From: Patescibacteria group bacterium
GTDB taxonomy: Bacteria; Patescibacteriota; Saccharimonadia; CAILAD01; BJGX01
DNA: 5,000 nucleotides
Direction: 5' to 3'
Assembly: GCA_009691555.1 (NCBI GenBank)
Contig: SICB01000039.1
Coordinates: 1 to 5,000 of the forward strand
In this document: piece by piece, positions 1 to 4,300 of the stretch
Position numbering within the stretch: the first letter of the stretch is position 1
Layout: every line of letters starts with the position of its first letter
Translations under genes and position numbers: made by a program
Notes under the pieces: model-generated
Databases searched by the model: none
Seen by the model: the letters and a program-made list of their open reading frames with translations, nothing else
What the model was told of the DNA's origin: nothing

Positions 1-18
1 GTCTTATGTTACTTGAAC

Positions 19-76
19 TCACGGCGGAGATTTTCTGAAAGAAAATATCCAAGTCGTGCAGTTCGGTGAAGCAAAC
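19..76 (+). repeat. duplicated hairpin element, copy 1
   Basis: This is the first of two ~58-nt related copies. It begins TCACGGCGGAGATTTT (19-34), forms a hairpin and continues with a block (42-67) that matches the second copy at 24 of 26 positions. The hairpin pairs 30-35 (ATTTTC) with 41-46 (GAAAAT) around a TGAAA loop. It can be extended by GGA (26-28) with TCC (48-50) across one G/A mismatch. The 3' part TGCAGTTCGGT...GCA is shared and may form a small second loop closed by TGC/GCA. The strand is assigned from the plus-strand terminator downstream and is an inference. Confidence 0.65.
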
Positions 77-85
77 AAAGGCACA

Positions 86-97
86 GGAATATATTCC
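86..97. repeat. 12-bp perfect palindrome
   Basis: GGAATATATTCC is a perfect inverted repeat. It could be a protein-binding site or, in RNA, a short hairpin with an AT-rich core. Its position between the first repeat copy and the 106-138 hairpin favours a structural role, but chance cannot be excluded for a 12-mer. Confidence 0.35.
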
Positions 98-105
98 GAG
101 CATTT

Positions 106-138
106 GTGAGTGGAAAAGGACGAAGTCCGCTATCTCAC
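106..138 (+). other. nested hairpin (putative ncRNA stem)
   Basis: GTGAG (106-110) can pair with CTCAC (134-138). Inside, GGAC (118-121) pairs with GTCC (125-128) around a GAA triloop, with an asymmetric internal loop between the two stems. Only eight bases separate this structure from the terminator stem downstream. The arrangement of stem, internal loop and capped stem fits a folded RNA better than a DNA operator. The family is not recognised. Confidence 0.4.
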
Positions 139-146
139 TGGGCCCT

Positions 147-187
147 CCATGAAAGAAGTCGAGTCTTGAGCTCGGCTTTTTTCATGG
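147..187 (+). terminator. rho-independent terminator, possibly bidirectional
   Basis: A 17-bp stem pairs 147-163 (CCATGAAAGAAGTCGAG) with 171-187, closed by a 7-nt loop (TCTTGAG). Every position pairs if two G-U wobbles are allowed. The GC-rich top of the stem is followed by six T residues (176-181) on the plus strand, the usual signature of an intrinsic terminator. The minus-strand tail (CTTCTTT) is weaker, so termination there is less certain. Two GGGCCC blocks (140-145 and 198-203) flank the stem and could pair outside it. The terminator implies a transcription unit entering from the left of the window. Confidence 0.75.
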
Positions 188-206
188 CAAGTTCCACGGG
201 CCCGAA

Positions 207-264
207 TCACGACGTAGATTTTGCCCTAGCAAAAGATCCAAGTCATGCAGTTCGGTCAGCAAGC
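207..264 (+). repeat. duplicated hairpin element, copy 2
   Basis: This second copy starts TCACGACGTAGATTTT (207-222) and carries the conserved block at 231-256. Its hairpin pairs TTTTGC (219-224) with GCAAAA (229-234) around a CCTA loop, so the stem sequence has changed on both sides relative to copy 1 while pairing is kept. Below the stem, G217-A218 face G235-A236, which could form tandem sheared G-A pairs. The loop is one nucleotide longer than in copy 1, so any coding frame through one copy is shifted in the other. That argues for RNA structure rather than protein. No terminator follows this copy before the next gene. Confidence 0.65.
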
Positions 265-358
265 TAAGCTATACCTAAGGTTTATGATTATAAAAACCAG
301 CTGGTCTTATCAATCCAAAATATACTTCGGCGCCTTATAAGCATATAATGGCCGGCTT

Positions 359-367
359 TGTTATAAT
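359..367 (+). promoter_or_regulatory. extended -10 promoter of the plus-strand GATase gene
   Basis: TGTTATAAT is a perfect extended -10 element (TG, one base, TATAAT). No recognisable -35 hexamer lies 16-18 bp upstream, as is usual for this promoter class. Transcription should start about 7 nt after the hexamer, at or next to the A of the ATG at 375, giving a leaderless mRNA. A second TATAAT at 344-349 also lacks a -35 partner and would give a leader of about 19 nt. Confidence 0.6.
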
Positions 368-374
368 AAAGACT

Positions 375-1070
375 ATGATCAAAAAAATCTTAATTGTTGA
401 CAACTCGACACACAAAAAATGCGACAGATGTAGCCAATTTCATCGGCATTTTAACCCTAAAACTAGTGTAATTCATTCGGCCGATAGAGCTCTGCCTAAA
501 AACGTTGAGGCCTACAGCCATATCATTCTGACTGGCTCGGCCGATAGCGTCAATGAACTTAGCAGGGTTTATGCCAGGTTGCGCCCCTTTATTCTCAGAG
601 TCAAAAAAGCCGGCATACCAATGCTGGGTATCTGCTATGGCTTTCAGGCAATCGCGGCGGCGCTATCCGATGTTGAGGCTATAGACCATTACCAGCACGC
701 CGAGATTGGCTGGACTAAAATTTATACTACCAAGCAATCAACGCTTTTTAAAGGTGTTCCAAAATCGTTTTACGCCCTAGAAAACCACACCTCTTCTGTA
801 AGATACCTCCCTGAAGAGCTAATTAAGACAGCCGAATCTCAACGAAGGTACATTCAAGCCTTCGAGCACCAATCTAAGCCGATATTTGGAGTGCAGTTTC
901 ACCCCGAAGCCACAAGCTACCGTGGGCTACAAATGGTGTCACGCGGATTAAAGCGTAGGGCACCACTGAGTTGGTTTACCGGAATCTCCAAACCAGCTAG
1001 CTTCAACCCAGAAATACCCGAAAAGATTATTCGTAACTTTTATAATTCTACCAAACAAAAGCCTAGCTAG
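375..1070 (+). CDS. class I glutamine amidotransferase-like protein
   Basis: The 231-residue protein has a class I GATase fold, related to the amidotransferase domain of GMP synthase (GuaA) and to anthranilate synthase component II. The nucleophile elbow GICYGFQ places Cys87, and FGVQFHPE supplies His176 and Glu178, so the catalytic triad is complete. ENHTSS (136-141) fits the conserved loop before the His motif. Such enzymes hydrolyse glutamine to ammonia for a synthase partner, or hydrolyse gamma-glutamyl bonds. No synthase domain is fused and none is adjacent. The start at 375 (MIKKILIVDNS) is preferred over the in-frame ATG at 348, which overlaps a TATAAT and adds nine residues before the beta-strand that normally opens the fold. 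Two oddities are a CxxC pair (Cys16, Cys19) and about 30 extra residues after the HPE motif (180-212). The gene converges on and overlaps its paralogue. The true substrate is unknown. Confidence 0.85.
   Translation: MIKKILIVDNSTHKKCDRCSQFHRHFNPKTSVIHSADRALPKNVEAYSHIILTGSADSVNELSRVYARLRPFILRVKKAGIPMLGICYGFQAIAAALSDVEAIDHYQHAEIGWTKIYTTKQSTLFKGVPKSFYALENHTSSVRYLPEELIKTAESQRRYIQAFEHQSKPIFGVQFHPEATSYRGLQMVSRGLKRRAPLSWFTGISKPASFNPEIPEKIIRNFYNSTKQKPS
1063..1070. other. palindrome giving stop codons to two convergent genes
   Basis: CTAGCTAG is self-complementary. Its right-hand TAG (1068-1070) ends the plus-strand GATase gene, and its left-hand CTA (1063-1065) is the TAG stop of the minus-strand GATase gene. 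Both proteins therefore end in Ser encoded by AGC followed by TAG. The genes overlap by 8 bp, leaving no intergenic space for a terminator, so the two transcripts very probably overlap at their 3' ends. Confidence 0.85.
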
Positions 1071-1662
1071 CAGTGTGCTCTTCTTCGATGAGCTTGAGAA
1101 TTCGATTGAAGATCTTCCTGCCATCACCACCGATTTTTTCACGCTCAGGATGAAACTGAACACCCCATATCGGCTTAGTTTTGTGCCTAATAACCTCTGC
1201 TCCTTCATCCGAAGCTGCTACACAGACCAGATCTTTTGGGAGTTTGGTAATGATCCAGTGGTTCGACTGAAAAACCATCGCCTTGTCTTGGCCGCCCAGC
1301 ACTCTGCTGCGGCGAACTGCAACAATCGGAAAGAGTCCTTTGCGAAGGTTCTTGAACTGCTTATGAAGACTTGCACCATAGGAGTAGCCAATAATCTGAC
1401 AACCAAGACAAATACCGACGATTGGTTTTTTGGATGTCTTGACCAATTTAATCTGGGCCTCATAAAGATGGGAAAATTTCTTTAATGAGCGTTTTTTGCC
1501 TTCAAACAATATTCCGCCTCCAGATAACACGATTACATCATATGGCTTGGTATCGAAGCCACCGACCGCATCATAGTTGATGGTGGTCACAGCGTGGCTT
1601 CTGAGCAAATTAGCAAGCCTGTTTTTATAATATGTATTGTTATTTACTAATAGTACTTTCAT
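1063..1662 (-). CDS. class I glutamine amidotransferase-like protein (paralogue)
   Basis: The 199-residue protein is a minimal class I GATase. It opens with the beta-strand MKVLLVNNN. Its nucleophile motif GICLGCQ places Cys85, SNHW is at 133-136, and WGVQFHPE supplies His171 and Glu173, so the triad is intact. A second cysteine (Cys88) sits three residues after the nucleophile, where His, Phe or Met is more usual. It resembles the plus-strand GATase in length, opening strand, nucleophile elbow and the KPI(F/W)GVQFHPE block, so the two look like diverged paralogues. It lies 63 nt downstream of rimK on the same strand and may be transcribed with it. AT-rich sequence before the start (CATAAT, TAATAT) could also be a local promoter. 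No Shine-Dalgarno sequence is visible. Ammonia transfer to a separate synthase or hydrolysis of a gamma-glutamyl bond are both possible; the sequence does not decide. Confidence 0.85.
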   Translation of the reverse strand: MKVLLVNNNTYYKNRLANLLRSHAVTTINYDAVGGFDTKPYDVIVLSGGGILFEGKKRSLKKFSHLYEAQIKLVKTSKKPIVGICLGCQIIGYSYGASLHKQFKNLRKGLFPIVAVRRSRVLGGQDKAMVFQSNHWIITKLPKDLVCVAASDEGAEVIRHKTKPIWGVQFHPEREKIGGDGRKIFNRILKLIEEEHTAS

Positions 1663-1725
1663 GGTCTTCGTATCTGAATATTATTATGAAAGGATACCAC
1701 AGATTGGTTTTATTGCAAGGGGTTT

Positions 1726-2631
1726 TTAAGCACCTACTTTGTCGCGCTTACGCCTTTTGGGCACGTGATTTTCGGCATATTCAATTATTTTGCCAGCAAT
1801 ATCTTGCTTAGTAACCTCTTCAATCGCGGCAAGCATTGGGAAAGCATTAACCTCCATTACTAGTGGTCCTCGCTCAGCTTGAAGCAAATCGACTCCGGCA
1901 ATATCGAGGTTCATGGCCTTGGCAGCTCCGAGTGACATCTGGCGCTCAGCTCGAGTCAGTTTAATGGGTGTGCCTTGTCCTCCTAGATAAATATTAGAAC
2001 GAAACTCGCCTTCTGGAGCCTGTCGCTTCATTGCTCCGACAATTTTACCATCAACTATAAATACCCTAACATCACTTCCGCCTGATTCTTCGATGAACTC
2101 TTGTATTAAGATATTCACCTTCTGAGAGTAGAAGGCCTGAATAATGGCCTTAGCGGCACTTCTGGTTTCGGCTAACATCACGCCCATACCTTGGCTTCCT
2201 CGAGCAACTTTCACTATTAGTGGCGCTCCGCCAACCATCGCGATTAGCTCATCGCTAGAGTCGGTGCTGTTGGCTACGACTGTTTTAGGGATATCGATAT
2301 CGTGCCTGGCTAGGAGCTGCATGCTTCGGAGCTTATCTCTGGTTCGGATAAACGCCAGCGAGCCAGTAGTTGAAAACACATTCATCATTTCGAACTGACG
2401 AATAATGGCACTGCCATAGGACTGGCTAATAATTGATATACGAGGAATTATTGCGTCGATGCCTTCTAGTGGTTTGCCTTCGTAATAAACCTGGGGTTTA
2501 CTCTTAACGACATTACAATAACATCTTGTATAATCAATTATCTTAGCCTGGTGGCCTCTTTGCAGAGCTGCCTCAAGCAGCCGATCGGCACCGTTTTTGC
2601 GATTAGGTCTAGATAGAATCACTATCTTCAT
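1726..2631 (-). CDS. rimK: RimK-type ATP-grasp glutamate ligase
   Basis: The 301-residue protein can be recalled against E. coli RimK with essentially no gaps, including IPRI, RQFEM, the RDKLRSMQLLAR block, MVGGAPL and FRSN. E. coli RimK adds glutamates to the C-terminus of ribosomal protein S6, using ATP, in the cytoplasm. The N-terminal domain covers about 1-95 and the ATP-grasp domain about 96-285. Expected ATP-site lysines are at Lys100 and Lys141, the glycine-rich loop is RGSQGMGV (144-151), and metal ligands are Asp248, Glu260 and Asn262 in VMEVN. The usual NASPGLEGIE segment after Asn262 reads NAFPMLAAIE here, which may alter substrate handling. The C-terminus ends in a basic stretch (PKRRKRDK). 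The start is fixed by a strong Shine-Dalgarno site and by alignment. S6 as the target is inferred from the family; another acceptor is possible. Confidence 0.93.
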   Translation of the reverse strand: MKIVILSRPNRKNGADRLLEAALQRGHQAKIIDYTRCYCNVVKSKPQVYYEGKPLEGIDAIIPRISIISQSYGSAIIRQFEMMNVFSTTGSLAFIRTRDKLRSMQLLARHDIDIPKTVVANSTDSSDELIAMVGGAPLIVKVARGSQGMGVMLAETRSAAKAIIQAFYSQKVNILIQEFIEESGGSDVRVFIVDGKIVGAMKRQAPEGEFRSNIYLGGQGTPIKLTRAERQMSLGAAKAMNLDIAGVDLLQAERGPLVMEVNAFPMLAAIEEVTKQDIAGKIIEYAENHVPKRRKRDKVGA

Positions 2632-2635
2632 AGCG

Positions 2636-2643
2636 CCTCCCTT
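2636..2643 (-). promoter_or_regulatory. strong Shine-Dalgarno site of rimK
   Basis: On the minus strand AAGGGAGG lies 4 nt before the rimK ATG. It is the only near-consensus ribosome binding site among the starts visible in this window. It fixes the rimK start and suggests that rimK is translated by a different initiation mode, or more efficiently, than its neighbours. Confidence 0.8.
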
Positions 2644-2710
2644 CTTTTTACTTATGCTCTAATTTTAATTCATAAATGCAATAAAGCATAGAATATTGTT
2701 GTGCGTTGTA

Positions 2711-2740
2711 ATTTTACAGATTAAACAACCTAAAAGTCAA
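2711..2740 (-). promoter_or_regulatory. sigma70-type promoter of rimK
   Basis: On the minus strand a -35 hexamer TTGACT (2735-2740) and a -10 hexamer TAAAAT (2711-2716) each match consensus at five of six bases, with an 18-bp spacer. Transcription would start near 2704 and give a leader of about 70 nt. The leader contains a distant 6-bp inverted repeat (TATGCT/AGCATA) but no riboswitch that I recognise. The promoter lies after the probable terminator of the upstream operon, so rimK appears to start its own transcription unit. Confidence 0.65.
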
Positions 2741-2780
2741 GCCTATTTTTGGGCTACAGACTTATATGGGGCCCTTGGTA

Positions 2781-2810
2781 AAACCAATAAACTGCCCGCT
2801 GTCGAGGCAG
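2781..2810 (-). terminator. probable terminator of the dnaK-dnaJ-membrane protein unit
   Basis: Just after the membrane-protein stop, the minus strand reads CTGCC, a 9-nt loop and GGCAG (stem arms 2806-2810 and 2792-2796), then a T-rich tail TTTATTGGTTT. The stem is only 5 bp and the T run is interrupted, so this is a moderate call. Its position between the stop at 2816 and the rimK promoter supports it. Confidence 0.45.
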
Positions 2811-2815
2811 CTTAG

Positions 2816-3298
2816 CTATCTTTTGGACTTTCCAACCATTAAATAGCTAGCCATCAGCCACAACAGCAATCCAGAAAGTGAAACTAGGCGCATATTATAG
2901 GCGATTGCAGCCAAATTGTGTTCAGTTACTAGCTTATTAAAGCTACTATCGCCAAGTAGCGCTAAACCGTAACCAACCAGCACAAACCCAACCAATAGAC
3001 CGGCAATGACTGATTTTATTTTACTTTTGGGCCACTTAGAATCTCGAACATTTTTGCCTAGCAGGCATATAATTATAATCACAGCCAGCAGCGCTATCGA
3101 TATGTTGGACTGGCTCAGAAAGTCAACTTTTGTTGAAGCTAGCTTTGCGATTGCCTCCGACAGCTGCGTGCCGGCCAGGATACCCACCAAAGTTCCTATC
3201 ATTAGGCGCTGGGATTTTTCCTCGCCCAAAACAAAGCAGGCTACAGCTGAGCCGATAATAATTGTAAAAAAAATTATATCAAAACCTATGTTCATCAT
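2816..3298 (-). CDS. small integral membrane protein of unknown function
   Basis: I do not recognise the family of this 160-residue protein. Hydrophobic segments at about 5-25, 31-53, 65-81, 94-116 and 135-155 suggest five membrane helices. Short charged loops such as GEEKSQR (25-31) and GKNVRDSKWPKSKIK (81-95) separate some of them. The C-terminus is short and basic (GKSKR). Asp59 and Asp117 lie in or near the longer loops, and there is no obvious catalytic motif. Two tandem ATG codons (3298 and 3295) could both start translation, and no Shine-Dalgarno sequence precedes them. The 50-nt gap after dnaJ contains an AT-rich -10-like TATACT (minus strand, 3317-3322) without a good -35. Position suggests possible co-transcription with dnaK-dnaJ, but no functional link to chaperones is shown. 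Confidence 0.75.
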   Translation of the reverse strand: MMNIGFDIIFFTIIIGSAVACFVLGEEKSQRLMIGTLVGILAGTQLSEAIAKLASTKVDFLSQSNISIALLAVIIIICLLGKNVRDSKWPKSKIKSVIAGLLVGFVLVGYGLALLGDSSFNKLVTEHNLAAIAYNMRLVSLSGLLLWLMASYLMVGKSKR

Positions 3299-3348
3299 TA
3301 TTTAGCTTATGAATATAGTATATTACCTTATGCCCTATTCGCCTACAA

Positions 3349-4266
3349 TTACCAGAACCTACGTTTACCGCTAGACTTCCCAAATTCTTCGAGCAGGTCT
3401 TTTTGCTTAGAAGTTAGCTTGGTTGGTATCGCTATCTCAACTACCACGATATGATCGCCGTATTTATCGGTATTTACTATGGGCATTCCCTTGCCACTGA
3501 TTTTGAAGACTTTATTGGGCTGGGTACCAGCTGGTATTTTAAGGGTCGCCTTGCCGCTAATAGTCTCGACGGGGTAATTTACACCTAGGGCTGCATCTGC
3601 CATACCGATAGTGATTTTAGATATAATGCTGCTGCCGTCACGCTCAAACCGGCTGTCTGGTCTAACCTGAACTCGCACGTATAGGTCGCCGCGCATTCCT
3701 TGTTTATTTATTTCACCTTTGCCCTCGAGCTTAATAGCCTGGCCATTGTCAATTCCGGCAGGTATTTTTATTTTGACATCCTCTTGCTTGCGGCCGCCCG
3801 ATTTGTGGTCGGCAATACGCAGGCTAAGCTCTTTAGTAGCCCCCTTGACGGCATCATCGAAGTCGATTGTTATTACGACCTCGACATCGCGAGTGCGGTT
3901 TTGTTGGCCTCGAAAAAACATATCAAAGATATCGTTGATACCGCCGCCGCCGCCTCCAAAATCAAACCTGATTTCGTTGGGGTCAAAGCCTTGACCGCCC
4001 TGGAAGCCTGCGAAAGGATTGCCGCCACCGTAGGCTCCGCCACCAGCCTGGTCGGCTCCAGCCGAATGCCCGAACTGGTCGTAGGCTTGACGCTTGGATT
4101 CGTCTTTTAAGACCTCGTAGGCCTCATTGGCCTCCTTAAATTTAGCCTCGTCACCTCCGCGATCAGGGTGCAACTCAACAGCCTTTTTGCGGAAAGCTTT
4201 TTTGATTTCATCTTGGGTGGCACCCTTTGAGATACCAAGCACTTCGTAGTAATCGCGTTTGTCCAT
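3349..4266 (-). CDS. dnaJ: class B DnaJ (Hsp40) co-chaperone without zinc finger
   Basis: The 305-residue J-domain co-chaperone stimulates the ATPase of DnaK and delivers unfolded clients to it in the cytoplasm. The J domain spans about 5-66 with the essential HPD at 33-35. A Gly/Phe-rich region follows (about 67-110), then the IFDMFF segment (113-118), C-terminal domain I (from about 125) and domain II (to about 290). Classical DnaJ is about 375 residues and has four CxxCxGxG motifs. Here the chain passes directly from SLRIADHKSGG to VKIKIPAG, and the protein contains no cysteine. It is therefore a class B protein in architecture, like CbpA, although it is linked to dnaK. The start MDKRDYYEVLG is canonical, yet no Shine-Dalgarno site precedes it; the upstream sequence is AT-rich. 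It lies 30 nt after dnaK on the same strand. Confidence 0.93.
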   Translation of the reverse strand: MDKRDYYEVLGISKGATQDEIKKAFRKKAVELHPDRGGDEAKFKEANEAYEVLKDESKRQAYDQFGHSAGADQAGGGAYGGGNPFAGFQGGQGFDPNEIRFDFGGGGGGINDIFDMFFRGQQNRTRDVEVVITIDFDDAVKGATKELSLRIADHKSGGRKQEDVKIKIPAGIDNGQAIKLEGKGEINKQGMRGDLYVRVQVRPDSRFERDGSSIISKITIGMADAALGVNYPVETISGKATLKIPAGTQPNKVFKISGKGMPIVNTDKYGDHIVVVEIAIPTKLTSKQKDLLEEFGKSSGKRRFW

Positions 4267-4275
4267 AGCTTATAT

Positions 4276-4300
4276 AAAAAGTAATAGCTTCGAGAGCTAC
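4276..4300 (-). terminator. weak hairpin with T run between dnaK and dnaJ
   Basis: On the minus strand GTAGCT (4295-4300) pairs with AGCTAT (4284-4289) around CTCGA, followed shortly by TTTTT (4276-4280). The stem is about 6 bp with one G-U pair and includes the dnaK stop codon. It may act as a leaky terminator or an RNA-processing point that lowers dnaJ expression relative to dnaK. It could also be incidental. Confidence 0.3.

Larger units (their letters stand above)
1..374. other. non-coding structured region before the first gene
   Basis: No frame on either strand gives a protein I would defend here. The plus strand has stops in all frames (for example TGA at 14-16, 36-38, 67-69 and 107-109). 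The stretch is rich in secondary structure: hairpins at about 26-50 and 219-234, a palindrome at 86-97, a nested hairpin at 106-138, a terminator at 147-187 and the palindrome ACCAGCTGGT at 296-305. A 58-nt element occurs twice. The right end holds the promoter of the next gene. I infer that the left half is the 3' part of a non-coding RNA or long untranslated region. A decayed coding remnant is the main alternative. The region does not match tRNA, tmRNA, RNase P RNA or SRP RNA as far as I can recognise them. Confidence 0.55.

Noticed and set aside
2..169. Plus-strand frame 2 (GDFLKENIQVVQFGEANKG... and VEKDEVRYLTG...) looks protein-like if TGA is read as an amino acid.
   Set aside because: The six real genes contain no in-frame TGA over roughly 1,700 codons, so recoding is unsupported, and a terminator covers the end of this frame.
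1..184. Minus-strand frames around both repeat copies both read TELHDLD, suggesting a duplicated short peptide gene.
   Set aside because: The frames are short, lack a convincing start and Shine-Dalgarno, are interrupted by a stop inside the terminator stem, and diverge at once after the shared block. The shared peptide follows simply from the DNA repeat.
296..305. ACCAGCTGGT palindrome followed by T-rich sequence on the minus strand, possible terminator or operator.
   Set aside because: The inverted repeat has almost no loop and no gene ends on the minus strand just before it; as an operator it is unsupported.
348..374. Upstream ATG at 348 as the start of the plus-strand GATase.
   Set aside because: That ATG overlaps a TATAAT and adds nine residues before the usual first beta-strand; the extended -10 at 359-367 would lie inside the coding region.
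995..3143. AGCTAGC occurs four times (995-1001, 1065-1071, 2845-2851, 3137-3143), more than expected for 5 kb.
   Set aside because: The positions show no regular spacing or shared context; three lie inside coding sequence and may reflect favoured AGC and GCT codons.
1063..3298. None of the six visible stop codons is TGA (TAG four times, TAA twice), hinting at a TGA reassignment or missing RF2.
   Set aside because: Six stops are too few, and there is no in-frame TGA that would indicate reassignment.
3944..3956. CCG/GCC triplet run, possible microsatellite.
   Set aside because: It encodes the glycine run of the DnaJ Gly/Phe region and needs no other explanation.
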